Source: DTU015 sp964406505 (GTDB lineage Bacteria; Bacillota; Sulfobacillia; Fermentithermobacillales; Fermentithermobacillaceae). Taken from it: a DNA stretch of 64,000 bases. The stretch is taken from positions 12,294-76,293 of the forward strand of contig CAYORX010000007.1 in NCBI GenBank assembly GCA_964406505.1. Reading direction: 5' to 3'. The notes under the pieces are model-generated. The model saw nothing but the letters and a program-made list of their open reading frames with translations. It was not told where the DNA came from and searched no databases. Positions 44,669 through 53,665 of this stretch are shown here, one piece after another. The translations under genes and the position numbers were made by a program. Within the stretch, counting starts at the first letter, position 1, and every line of letters begins with the position of its first letter.

Positions 44669-46789
44669 TTAGTTAGTATCAGACACTTTAAGTCTAGCAT
44701 CTAGCACGCCAATCCCAGTTGGATAAACGCGTACAGGGTTAAGTTCAATATCTGTAACTTCTGGATTTAACGCTATGATCTCCGACATCTTTACGATACA
44801 TTCCGCCAATGCGTCGATATCAAGGGGCTCAGAACCCCTGTATCCTTGAAAAATCTTAGATGCTTTTATAGATTTGATCATGTTTATAGCTGTTTCCTTT
44901 GAAATAGGCGCCATTTTAAATACCATGTCAGAAAAAACCTCTACAAATACACCACCCATGCCAAACATGACCATAGGGCCCATTTGTACATCTTTTACGG
45001 CCCCCACTATAACCTCAGGCCCTGATTTAGCATGCGGCGCTAGCAAATACCCATCAATAGTCGCCTCAGGCGCTTTTTGATTTACTGACTTTCGTATTTT
45101 ATTAATAGCTTGCGCTAGTTCAAAATCATCTGCGATATTTAACACCACACCGCCCACATCTGTTTTATGCACTATTTGCGGCGATACGATTTTTGCAACC
45201 AAAGGATACCCCAAATTTCTTGCTGCCTCTTTAGCTTCGTCTAGAGTTTGCACCAATGCATAAGGTCCAACGTCTAGCCTATAAAATCCAAGTAATTGCC
45301 GTGCTGTTACTTCAGTAGCACCTCGCTTTACAGCACGCCGCAAAATATCTGACACAGTGTCACTGTCGACTGTTCTAGCAAGCCTTTTTTGGGAGTCATC
45401 GCCAAGTGATTTTAGTAGCCTAAATCTTTTTACCATGTTGCTCATGGCTCTAGATGCTCTGTCGGGCATATCGAACGTGGGATAGTTACGTGCCTCAAGA
45501 AAACGTCGCGCTTCCTTGACCCAATCGCCGGCCATAATACATGAAAGCACCGGTTTGTTTATTCCGCTCGCCGCTTTATGGATTTCCTGAGCAAGTTTAA
45601 CGGGAGACAGAAAAGTTGGGGGAACACTTAAAAGCACAACCCCGTCGACATTAGGATCCATCAACACGGTTTCCAAAGCTAATCCATGTTGCTCTTCGTC
45701 ACCAGCCGCAGTCATGTCAATGTAGCCTTTAGGCTGATTGATGGTAGCCATAGGAGGCAGAATTTCCTTGAGTCGTTTCACAGTACCTAGCGACAAATCA
45801 GATAGCTCACATTCATTCATCTCGAGTAATGCATCCATAGCAGTAATCCCCATGCCGCCCGCCTCAGTCAAAATACAAATACGATTGCCTTTGGGCAACG
45901 ACTGCATACCTAAGGCTCTTGCTGTATCGAGCAGTTCTTCTATCGTGTCAACTCTTACTATACCGCTTTGTTCAAAAGCACCGTCGTATACGTCGTCGCT
46001 GCCTGCTAACGACCCGGTATGCGAAAAAGCTGCACTGGCTCCAAGATTTGTTTTACCCACCTTGAGCACTACGACAGGTTTATCCTCCGCTATCGTCTTA
46101 GCTGTTTCCATAAATTCGCGGGCGTTAGCGAATCCTTCCATGTATACACCTATTACTTTAGTACTCGAATCTGTTCGATAATATTTTAAAATCTCGAGCA
46201 TGTCCACGTCGCACATATTACCGACATGGGCAAACTTGCTAAACCCCAACGGCACAGGTTGATCACCGTCAAACATCAAAATAGATGCACCCAAAGACCC
46301 ACTTTGAGTCATAATGCTCATTCCACCCGGCGTTTGCTTTACGCCTGGTGCAAAACTAGTATCCAAATTCATTCCTGTATTCATTATGCCAACACAATTC
46401 GGACCTAATATCCTAATACCGGCCTCATCCGAAATCCACTTTATACGGTTTTCAAGCTCAATCCGGTCGGGATCACCTGTCTCAGAAAAACCGGCGGAAA
46501 CGACTATAGACGCTCTCACGTCGCCGCGTTTTCTGGCCTGTTCAAACACAGAAGGCACTAAAGGGGCAGGTATTACCACTATCATAAGTTCAACTTCTTC
46601 CGGTATGTCTAAAAGATTTGGATAGCATTTTAAATCTAATATTTGAGTTTCTTTAGGATTTATGGGATATATTTCGCCCGTAAATCCCAATCTTTTAAGA
46701 TTAAGCAAAATCTGATGCCCCGCCTTACCAGGATCAACAGACGCACCAACAATCGCTACACTTTTCGGAGTAAAAAATGATCGCATCAT
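44669..46789 (-). CDS. ADP-forming acyl-CoA (acetyl-CoA) synthetase, fused alpha-beta
   Basis: About 706 residues. The CoA-binding part opens with SFFTPKSVAIVGASVDPGKAG, the phosphohistidine site is AFSHTGSLAGSDDVYDGA, and the ATP-grasp part begins near residue 490 (ARQLLGFYRLDVGPYALVQTLDEA) with VIVGAVKDVQMGPMVMFGMGG. Such enzymes turn acyl-CoA, ADP and phosphate into acid, CoA and ATP in fermenting anaerobes. The ATG at 46789 lies 4 bases after the preceding stop codon, behind AGAGGT. The gene follows the isomerase-like and kbl genes, so acetyl-CoA from threonine cleavage is a likely substrate. Confidence 0.9.
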   Translation of the reverse strand: MMRSFFTPKSVAIVGASVDPGKAGHQILLNLKRLGFTGEIYPINPKETQILDLKCYPNLLDIPEEVELMIVVIPAPLVPSVFEQARKRGDVRASIVVSAGFSETGDPDRIELENRIKWISDEAGIRILGPNCVGIMNTGMNLDTSFAPGVKQTPGGMSIMTQSGSLGASILMFDGDQPVPLGFSKFAHVGNMCDVDMLEILKYYRTDSSTKVIGVYMEGFANAREFMETAKTIAEDKPVVVLKVGKTNLGASAAFSHTGSLAGSDDVYDGAFEQSGIVRVDTIEELLDTARALGMQSLPKGNRICILTEAGGMGITAMDALLEMNECELSDLSLGTVKRLKEILPPMATINQPKGYIDMTAAGDEEQHGLALETVLMDPNVDGVVLLSVPPTFLSPVKLAQEIHKAASGINKPVLSCIMAGDWVKEARRFLEARNYPTFDMPDRASRAMSNMVKRFRLLKSLGDDSQKRLARTVDSDTVSDILRRAVKRGATEVTARQLLGFYRLDVGPYALVQTLDEAKEAARNLGYPLVAKIVSPQIVHKTDVGGVVLNIADDFELAQAINKIRKSVNQKAPEATIDGYLLAPHAKSGPEVIVGAVKDVQMGPMVMFGMGGVFVEVFSDMVFKMAPISKETAINMIKSIKASKIFQGYRGSEPLDIDALAECIVKMSEIIALNPEVTDIELNPVRVYPTGIGVLDARLKVSDTN

Positions 46790-46793
46790 ATGT

Positions 46794-47753
46794 TTACCTC
46801 TTCTCGAATTGATTTCCATTAGATGATCTTGTACGATACATATCCCATGCATTTATGAAATCTATCTTCGCTTTAGTAATCACATCCCAAGGATTTTCCT
46901 CCGACCGCGGCTTTACCTCAAGTGACATGCTAGGGCGCCTATTGCCATCCCAAAGCGTATGATTTAATGCGGTTTGAATAAATCGACTAAGATCCAGTAC
47001 GCTTACTCTGCTGCCAGGAATTCCAAAAGGCGGATGCTGATCACCATAAAGCGGATGCGTAGAATCATCAACCACTGCATTTGCCAAATGAATGTGACAT
47101 ACAAACCCGGCGCATTGCGTAAAAACACTTTCCGGCTGTTCGTTAAGCTGCTGAATATGAGATTGGTCGACGACTAAGCCAAAATTATCGTAATCGCGGC
47201 GAACTTCTTTTGCGAATACTGAAGTTTCAGAAAAAGGTCCCAATAGTTGTTTGTGCTGTACGGCTCTATCTGCCGGCTCAAGTGCAACAACTAATTCTTT
47301 GTGAGTAGATTTGGTCCGTGCATACGAACATAAACTTTTCATGGAACTATATAAAGCTGAATACGCCTGCTCACGTTTCTGGGGGTCGGGATCAGGACCG
47401 CTAATAAAGAACACTGTTTCAGCCCCCAAAGAAAGAGCCTCGTCAATTAGTTCCTTACCGCGACTTACTGCGCTCTTTCGCAAATCCGAATCTAATGTTG
47501 AAAGGTTATACTCATTAAAAACCATAGGGGGAATTGCTGAAAATATTACCCGTATACCAAAATGACGCAAGATTTCGGCAACACGTTTGCGAGCGTTAAA
47601 ATCTTCAATATGAGTAATATCAATAACCGTAAAATCACTATCGTTTAGGCATTGCTCGAGATTATCTACTATGGGTCCTTTCCCTTCAATAGTATCCAAA
47701 TAACTCATATAGTGGACTACACCCAAATCGAGCGTATTTTTCCAACCGGCCAT
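46794..47753 (-). CDS. Sugar phosphate isomerase/epimerase-like TIM-barrel protein
   Basis: 319 residues starting at ATG 47753 behind AAGGAGGAAG. It looks like an AP-endonuclease-2/xylose-isomerase-like TIM barrel: VVALEPADRAVQHKQ, NFGLVVDQSHIQQL, VCHIHLANAVVDD and MSLEVKPR supply the Glu, Asp, His and Glu metal ligands in order. The substrate is unknown. It is placed between kbl and the acyl-CoA synthetase with tight spacing (33 and 4 bases), so it takes part in the same pathway or in handling a related hydroxy or keto compound. Confidence 0.75.
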   Translation of the reverse strand: MAGWKNTLDLGVVHYMSYLDTIEGKGPIVDNLEQCLNDSDFTVIDITHIEDFNARKRVAEILRHFGIRVIFSAIPPMVFNEYNLSTLDSDLRKSAVSRGKELIDEALSLGAETVFFISGPDPDPQKREQAYSALYSSMKSLCSYARTKSTHKELVVALEPADRAVQHKQLLGPFSETSVFAKEVRRDYDNFGLVVDQSHIQQLNEQPESVFTQCAGFVCHIHLANAVVDDSTHPLYGDQHPPFGIPGSRVSVLDLSRFIQTALNHTLWDGNRRPSMSLEVKPRSEENPWDVITKAKIDFINAWDMYRTRSSNGNQFEKR

Positions 47754-47786
47754 TAGTGCTTCCTCCTTAAACATTTTCGTTACATA

Positions 47787-49025
47787 TCAGATAATGCCAA
47801 GTTGTTTTCCAACTTTTTCGAATCGCGATAACGCAAATTCCATATCCTCCATGGTATGTTCCGAAGAAACTTGCACTCTTACCCTTGCCTGACCTTTAGG
47901 GGTGACCGGATAACCAAATCCAGGAGCAAAAACTCCTTCATCAAACAGTTTACGCCCCATTTCCATAGTTTTCTCAGTATCCCGAATAAGTATCGGAATT
48001 ACGCCAGTATCTTCTCCCAAAATTTCAAAACCGAATCCTTTTAGGGACTCACGGAAAAACTGCGCATTTGACTGAAGTCGTTTGATAAATGAAGGATCGG
48101 TTTTCAAAAGATCAATAGAGGCAATATTCGCGCTTACCACGGCAGGGGGCAGCGCGTTCGTAAATATGAAAATTCTTGCGTTATTGATAAGATAATCTAT
48201 AACCTCGCGACTAGCTGCAACATACCCGCCTACCGTACCGCCAAGAGCTTTCCCCAAAGTGCCTGTAATAACGTCTACCTGTCCAATCACATCGAAATAT
48301 TCGGGAGTTCCACGCCCAGTTTTACCTACAACTCCTGCAGCATGTGCTTCATCACAAACGATAAAAGATGAGTGTCGACGTGCTATTTTTACCAACTCAT
48401 CAAGGGGCACCATATCGCCATCAAAACTAAAAACTCCGTCCGTCACGATCATTTTTAGCCCTTTGCAATCCGATTCTTCTTCAAGCATACGTTCTAGCGT
48501 AGCCATATCATTGTGAGGATAAACCTTTAAATCAGCCTTGCTCATACGGCAGCCGTCGATGATACTAGCATGGTTGAGCTGATCGCTGAAAATTATATCG
48601 CCCTCTCCTGCTAGAGTGGAAATAGTTCCGATATTGGCAGAATAGCAAGAGTGATATAAAAGTGCTGCTTCAGTCCCTGACAATTCAGCCAAACGTCGTT
48701 CTAGTTGTTCGTGAAGTATATTAGTGCCACATAGTGTTCGACCTGCAGCCATTCCACAACCATATTTTTTGATGGCTTCGATGGCAGCCTGGCGAGGCTC
48801 AGGTCTCGATAAAAAATTGTGATAGTTGTTTGAAGCAAGCATTAAAAGTTGACGACCTTCTATCTCAACTTTAGGCCCCTGGGCTGATTCCAACACATCC
48901 CATCGGCTGAACAAACCAGATTCTTTACGTCGGTGATTAGATTTTTTACATCTTTCATAAAGCCCTAGATCTAACATGGACTGTCCTTGTCCTTCGTCTA
49001 ATAAATCTTTCCCATCGCCAATCAT
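47787..49025 (-). CDS. kbl: Glycine C-acetyltransferase (2-amino-3-ketobutyrate CoA ligase)
   Basis: 412 residues, ATG 49025 behind GGGAGGG. A PLP-dependent alpha-oxoamine synthase: SNNYHNFLSRPEPRQAA, DQLNHASIIDGCRMS, CDEAHAAGVVGKTGRG, and the PLP lysine in TGTLGKALGGTVGG. Kbl splits 2-amino-3-ketobutyrate with CoA into glycine and acetyl-CoA. The threonine dehydrogenase-like gene at 6986 would supply the substrate. A biotin or other alpha-oxoamine synthase (BioF) is the alternative, but no biotin genes are near. Confidence 0.9.
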   Translation of the reverse strand: MIGDGKDLLDEGQGQSMLDLGLYERCKKSNHRRKESGLFSRWDVLESAQGPKVEIEGRQLLMLASNNYHNFLSRPEPRQAAIEAIKKYGCGMAAGRTLCGTNILHEQLERRLAELSGTEAALLYHSCYSANIGTISTLAGEGDIIFSDQLNHASIIDGCRMSKADLKVYPHNDMATLERMLEEESDCKGLKMIVTDGVFSFDGDMVPLDELVKIARRHSSFIVCDEAHAAGVVGKTGRGTPEYFDVIGQVDVITGTLGKALGGTVGGYVAASREVIDYLINNARIFIFTNALPPAVVSANIASIDLLKTDPSFIKRLQSNAQFFRESLKGFGFEILGEDTGVIPILIRDTEKTMEMGRKLFDEGVFAPGFGYPVTPKGQARVRVQVSSEHTMEDMEFALSRFEKVGKQLGII

Positions 49026-49281
49026 GTAATACCCTCCCAAATTTATGCGCCCATGATTATAAGATAACTCGGATTACTGAAAACAGTTCAATATAGGTAG
49101 TTGGCTATATATTCAACTAAACCGATGCAGTAACCTATGCCTCACAAGATAAAGTGCCTTGACTTAACTAACCTAGAAGACAGAAGCAATCTAGTATTAG
49201 TTATGCATCTTTGTTGGGGAATCTATGAAAAGCGATAAAAACCAATTCTACTAACGTTGAAAGGTGAGGACCGAACTTGCT

Positions 49282-50256
49282 TTAAAAATTTACCGTTCTA
49301 CGTTTTAAAGCACCTTTAAGTATTAATTCTATGAGCTCTGGATATCGAAGCCCTGCCTTTTCTGCAATTCTAGCCACCTCGCTGTAGTTTGGCATTAACC
49401 CTGGCAAGGTATTAATTTCTAAAACATATGGAAGTCCATTTTGGCAAACTCTAATGTCGATTCTAGCGATATCCCGACATCTAATAGAGTTAAAAGCTCT
49501 TTTTGCAATATCTTTAATAGTTTGATTAAGGCTTTGCGGAATTTGGGCAGGGCAAACGACAGTAACTTCATCGCGTATTTTAGCATCATAAGTAAACATT
49601 TGACCCACATCAAACATAATTTCCTGAACAGGTAAAATCCAAGGCTCTGGGTACCCCACTACAGCCACGGTAAACTCCCGCCCAGAAATAAACTGCTCTA
49701 CAAGTACCGGCGGTTCAAAAGTATTCAAAAGTTCCACTACCAATTTTCGAACATCTTCCGGATCCTCAATAACGCTTTGCGAAGATATTCCTAAACTAGA
49801 GCCTTCCGCGTCGGGTTTTACAATAACCGGAAACTCAATTTCTGATATCATTTCAATCTTGTTCGCCTGATTGATATTGGTGAAAACCTGAAATTTTGGT
49901 GTGGGCACTTTATGCATTTTAAAATTCATTTTAGCTAAATGTTTAAACAGACCCAATACATGGGTCGTAAAAGTTGAGCCTGTAAATGGGATACCGCTGA
50001 GTTCGAGCATGGCGACTACATTAGCTTGTTGTTTCTTAGTGTGATAACTAGTGGCTAAGTTGAATATTGCATCAGGAGATAATTTCTTTAATTCCAATAA
50101 AAGCCTAGGGCCAACTTCAATGACTTCGACCCTGTAACCTAACTCATATAATGCACTCGATACGGCTTTACATGTTGATTCGGTCTGGTATTTGGCATAA
50201 CGATCATATCCACTAAATCTAGAGGTATTTAAATTGGCGACAATAGCAATAAGCAA
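49282..50256 (-). CDS. D-alanine-D-alanine ligase-like ATP-grasp enzyme
   Basis: 324 residues, TTG start behind AAAGGGG. The ATP-grasp blocks are PVIVKPDAEGSSLGISSQSV, PVLVEQFISGREFTVAVVGYP and the metal-binding YVLEINTLPGLMPNYSEVARIAEKAGL. The N-terminal domain diverges from Ddl (VANLNTSRF instead of the usual LFGGxSxEH), so it may join other D-amino acids or be a paralogue of the main Ddl. It stands alone between kbl and the DUF6754-like operon. With murI and the D-aminoacylases it fits a D-amino-acid theme. Confidence 0.85.
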   Translation of the reverse strand: MLIAIVANLNTSRFSGYDRYAKYQTESTCKAVSSALYELGYRVEVIEVGPRLLLELKKLSPDAIFNLATSYHTKKQQANVVAMLELSGIPFTGSTFTTHVLGLFKHLAKMNFKMHKVPTPKFQVFTNINQANKIEMISEIEFPVIVKPDAEGSSLGISSQSVIEDPEDVRKLVVELLNTFEPPVLVEQFISGREFTVAVVGYPEPWILPVQEIMFDVGQMFTYDAKIRDEVTVVCPAQIPQSLNQTIKDIAKRAFNSIRCRDIARIDIRVCQNGLPYVLEINTLPGLMPNYSEVARIAEKAGLRYPELIELILKGALKRRTVNF

Positions 50257-50447
50257 AGTATCATCCCCTTTTGGATTTGATTAAAGAAAAACGGCAGGAA
50301 TTCGATTAGGTGTTGAGCCGTGCTTTGAAAATTCCAAATCATCGCATATTAAGCGGCGTTTACCCGTATCCAAATTATATAAAATTTTGGGTTTTTTCGC
50401 AATGTGAGTAACTTTCAAACTTAGATAAATTCAAATAAACACAAATA

Positions 50448-50491
50448 TTGAGGGTGCTTAAAGAAATTTTTAAACTTATCTGCACCCTCAA
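50448..50491 (-). terminator. Terminator after the DUF6754-like operon
   Basis: TTGAGGGTGC and GCACCCTCAA form a perfect 10-bp stem with a 24-base AT-rich loop. On the minus strand the hairpin is followed by TATTTGTGTTTATTT. It closes the operon ending at 50530. Confidence 0.65.
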
Positions 50492-50529
50492 CCGAGTTTT
50501 GTTAATATGATTTTATTGGAATCGCGGTA

Positions 50530-51123
50530 CTATTTTATAATTCCCAACCAATCGCCAAGAATAAACTGTATTCTACCGATCATAAGCGCCATTCGACCCA
50601 TAACGGTAGTGCCAAAAGCGGCTCCGAATGCCACCATCAATACCATTCGACCTGAGCGAGGCAAGATACTTATAGGCCCTTTTAGCTCCTTAGAGAAAAA
50701 GAAATAACTTAGCGATGCGATTACAAACAACAAGAGCAACACTTCGTCAACGCTGCCAACTCTAATGGTAGCCCCCATTTGCTGGGTAAAATCACCATGG
50801 ATTGCTCCGCGCACCGCTACACCTGTTCCAATTCCTACCATAACCGCAACAGGATATCTAGCAAGCCAGGCTTCTTTGGTATACCTAGCATATAGAAGTA
50901 CGCCAAGTAGCATGGGAAGAACCCATACCATTTCTCCGGCTGCTATGGGCTGAAACGCTGAATCCCTAACATTGGTGTAAGCCATTACAACCGCATGACC
51001 TGCACTAATGCCAACGTATAAGTGTTCCGCCGAGCGATAGAAGGGGTTTTCTTTCCACACCAGGCTTAGTATCGCAATAGTAATTAAACTTGCTATCCAA
51101 GTACCAATATTTAAACTCATCAA
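50530..51123 (-). CDS. Multi-pass membrane protein, fourth gene of DUF6754-like operon
   Basis: 197 residues, nearly all in five to six hydrophobic helices, with short charged loops (RYTKEAWLARYP, SKELKGPISILPRSGR). The start is a TTG or the adjoining ATG (51120) right after the stop codon of the gene before. I recognise no family. It is the last gene of the four-gene set. Tight spacing makes it a likely subunit of one membrane complex. Confidence 0.75.
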   Translation of the reverse strand: MMSLNIGTWIASLITIAILSLVWKENPFYRSAEHLYVGISAGHAVVMAYTNVRDSAFQPIAAGEMVWVLPMLLGVLLYARYTKEAWLARYPVAVMVGIGTGVAVRGAIHGDFTQQMGATIRVGSVDEVLLLLFVIASLSYFFFSKELKGPISILPRSGRMVLMVAFGAAFGTTVMGRMALMIGRIQFILGDWLGIIK

Positions 51124-51963
51124 CTACACACCCCTTCCTGTGTGGCCGTCAGCTGATTTTTGCTGCAAAGCGTCACCGATGTTCCGAAGTATAATCAGCA
51201 CTATAATCAACAAGTGAGCTAAAGACTGCGCATCCATTGCAGCTACTGCACTGCCCGGATCATCTAACAATAGCTCATACTCCGCAGCACCGGGAAGACC
51301 ACCAAGCGTACCTAACACTTGTTTAGCATGTACATATGGCGCCACCTGAGTAATGGCAACGGCTGGTACACCGCAGACTAAAGGTGTTTTATAAGCACCA
51401 TAAACTTGGCGCACGTAATCTTCGGGTCCCGGAGATCCCGGTGCAATAGTGACAATCATGTCTAGATCTCCAGCGTCCTTAATGCCTTGCATAATTGGAA
51501 AAGATGAACTGGCAGCCCCAGAATAATCGGTGCTAAACGTTCCCACAACATCTGACGCAAAAGCAGCGATTGCACCTTGCCCTCCGGCCCTGAAACCAAG
51601 ATTGACATAATCTACTCCGTATTCTTTTTGCTCTGTCCATCCAGTAAGTTCAAAAGCTTTTTCAGCCATTAAAGGCCCATATTGAAAGAATGAAAGTCCA
51701 ATTACCTTCACGTCCTTTTCAAGCAAATGCTTTAAAACAGCAAAAGCTTGAGGTTCCATTTCCGCCGCGCTGCCTGGTGAATAATCGAATCCAAAAACCA
51801 CAGAAGAACCGGGTTCAAGGGCATCTATTACATTATATGAGTTCTGAGTATCACGACTAATCTTTATCGGTATGCCAATAGGCTTAATTAAAGGCCCGGC
51901 CAGCACGACTAACAAAATCACATACATCCACGTTTTAGGGATTGACTGTAGGCGTTCTATCAT
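51124..51963 (-). CDS. Membrane-anchored protein, third gene of DUF6754-like operon
   Basis: About 279 residues. A hydrophobic helix near residues 10-28 and another close to the C-terminus (AHLLIIVLIILRNIG) flank a globular part rich in Gly and Ala (SSVVFGFDYSPGSAAEMEPQAFAVLKHLLEK, GTFSTDYSGAASSSFPIMQGIKDAGDLDMIVTIA read in two parts). The topology mirrors that of the DUF6754-like protein. I start at ATG 51963 since AGGAGGTG lies 6 bases upstream; the GTG at 51972 is part of that site. Function is unknown; I see no catalytic motif that I can name. Confidence 0.78.
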   Translation of the reverse strand: MIERLQSIPKTWMYVILLVVLAGPLIKPIGIPIKISRDTQNSYNVIDALEPGSSVVFGFDYSPGSAAEMEPQAFAVLKHLLEKDVKVIGLSFFQYGPLMAEKAFELTGWTEQKEYGVDYVNLGFRAGGQGAIAAFASDVVGTFSTDYSGAASSSFPIMQGIKDAGDLDMIVTIAPGSPGPEDYVRQVYGAYKTPLVCGVPAVAITQVAPYVHAKQVLGTLGGLPGAAEYELLLDDPGSAVAAMDAQSLAHLLIIVLIILRNIGDALQQKSADGHTGRGV

Positions 51964-51975
51964 TGTATGCACCTC

Positions 51976-52608
51976 CTAATCCCGTTGTCCAAGATAACTT
52001 TTGTCTATGCCTAAAAACATCTTCATAGCTGTTGATACTACTCCGAGAGCAGCTCCCATCATGATAGCCCTCATACCAGCAGTGTTTGGAACTTCTTGTA
52101 TCCAATCACTGGCTACAGGAAAAAAATCTGAAATAATGCTACCGATAGGTGCCTTACCCAACATAACGATTATGGCAGTTGTTAAAAGTAGCCACCCTTC
52201 AACCCCTTTAGCTGAAAACGATCTATAAGCAGCAGTGACGATATAGAAGGCAATGGTAGAATACATGGTGGCTGAAGCGGGCGACATAATATTAGAGTAT
52301 AAAAAGTCGTAGGCATCGCTTGAAGGTCCAAACGCAATACCAAAAATTATCATAATTATCATCGAGCCAACCAAAAGTATGCTATAAAATGAGTCTTTAT
52401 CTCGCTTTACAATCGTACCAGAGTGCCTACGTATAAGGTTTACCGCCCCAAGCCCCATAGCAAACGCAGAGATGATAATACCCCAAGATCTCATCACTAT
52501 AGCTACCTGGCTTATCCAGGCAACTGCCGGAACGCTTGCTACAAAAAAGTCTAATATCATAATCAACGCAATTACTGTCATTATTATGACTGGCAAAGTA
52601 GTTTTCAA
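51976..52608 (-). CDS. Multi-pass membrane protein, second gene of DUF6754-like operon
   Basis: 210 residues, TTG start behind GGAGGTG. It has about five hydrophobic helices and a cytoplasmic-looking charged loop (RRHSGTIVKRDKDSF). It is the full-length paralogue of the truncated gene at 1-494, sharing WGIIISAFAMGL, DFLYSN and GKAPIGSIIS positions. It lies 30 bases after the DUF6754-like gene. Function is unknown. Confidence 0.8.
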   Translation of the reverse strand: MKTTLPVIIMTVIALIMILDFFVASVPAVAWISQVAIVMRSWGIIISAFAMGLGAVNLIRRHSGTIVKRDKDSFYSILLVGSMIIMIIFGIAFGPSSDAYDFLYSNIMSPASATMYSTIAFYIVTAAYRSFSAKGVEGWLLLTTAIIVMLGKAPIGSIISDFFPVASDWIQEVPNTAGMRAIMMGAALGVVSTAMKMFLGIDKSYLGQRD

Positions 52609-52638
52609 ATCAACCTCACCTCCGTGCTTCTCTAAAAT

Positions 52639-53415
52639 TTACATATTCATCAAGTTGACAATTGCCTCGCTACCGAAAACTAAAAACACGGCTCCCAAAG
52701 CCATTATTCCAATTACAAGCACTTTAGCGAGATCTTGGCCCATCACAACGGCCAACTCAACCGGATTGCCGGATAGATAAGCGCTAGCAGCATATATTTC
52801 TTCACCTATCAAACAATAGTCTGAAGCTACAACCAAAAATGGAAGCTGAGCTACTGTGGCTGAACCAGTTACCTGTATACCACCAGACTGAGCCCCGGCT
52901 TCTGTCAAAAGCAATGCCTCAGCCAGCCAAGAACCGATCATGATGTTCGCCGCTACCTTTTCGCGGTACATAATCCCCACCGCGGCAGCGGCATAAGCAA
53001 ACTGTTCAGCACCGATAAATTGAACCATATCGGGTTGGTAATGGTCTGCTTTTCCTTCGGCAAGAAAACTTTGTTTCACAACATCTTCTGCTACAACATA
53101 CACATCAGGCAACATTATGGTAGTGATAAGACCAGTATCGTACCTAGCGCACAACTTAGCCACATACGACAAAACCGATAGCCCTGCCAGAGTCTGCGGT
53201 GATCTTTCATGGGTAAGAGCCACAATGCCGGGGCTGAAATGGACAGGGCGACCCATTTCAGTTGCTCTCCCGACTGCTTCTTCAACAGCGTCCAGAGCAG
53301 GCAATCTTCGAATTTGGAATGATTTTCCCTTCCTAGCTGCGTTTATGCAATAACCAAATATTGAAAATAAAAGTACGAGGGAAATGAATGAGAATTGTTT
53401 ACCAGCAACTATCAT
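52639..53415 (-). CDS. DUF6754-like membrane-anchored protein (copy 2)
   Basis: 258 residues, ATG start behind TAGGAGGTG. N-terminal helix (residues 7-24), conserved core starting IRRLPALDAVEEAVGRATEMGRP, motif SDYCLIGEEIYAASAYLSG, and a C-terminal helix (KVLVIGIMALGAVFLVFG). It is the paralogue of the protein at 508-1281; the most conserved parts are the RATExGRPV segment and the LIGEEI(Y/F)A segment, which could form a binding site. It leads a four-gene operon. Function is unknown. Confidence 0.82.
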   Translation of the reverse strand: MIVAGKQFSFISLVLLFSIFGYCINAARKGKSFQIRRLPALDAVEEAVGRATEMGRPVHFSPGIVALTHERSPQTLAGLSVLSYVAKLCARYDTGLITTIMLPDVYVVAEDVVKQSFLAEGKADHYQPDMVQFIGAEQFAYAAAAVGIMYREKVAANIMIGSWLAEALLLTEAGAQSGGIQVTGSATVAQLPFLVVASDYCLIGEEIYAASAYLSGNPVELAVVMGQDLAKVLVIGIMALGAVFLVFGSEAIVNLMNM

Positions 53416-53665
53416 AAATACACCTCCTAAAATTTCTGTGGAACCGGTGTCTTTTTCCCCCCTTTTTTATCAAAATGACCATACACAACTCATGGTAGTA
53501 CACCCTTGACATAGTCCCCACGAATAAATTCCTGGGATTCTACCATCATTGAAGAATGCCTGCTAAACAGGTCTTATAACTTCTCTTGTAAAGGACGATG
53601 CCCAAACCCTATAAATTTTAAATCATAACCCTTCACAATACTTAATTATTAAAACTACAAGCTGT

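Noticed and set aside
53490..53560. Inverted ATGGTAG/CTACCAT pair upstream of the DUF6754-like operon
   Set aside because: Arms are short and far apart, and no counterpart is found upstream of the first operon copy.
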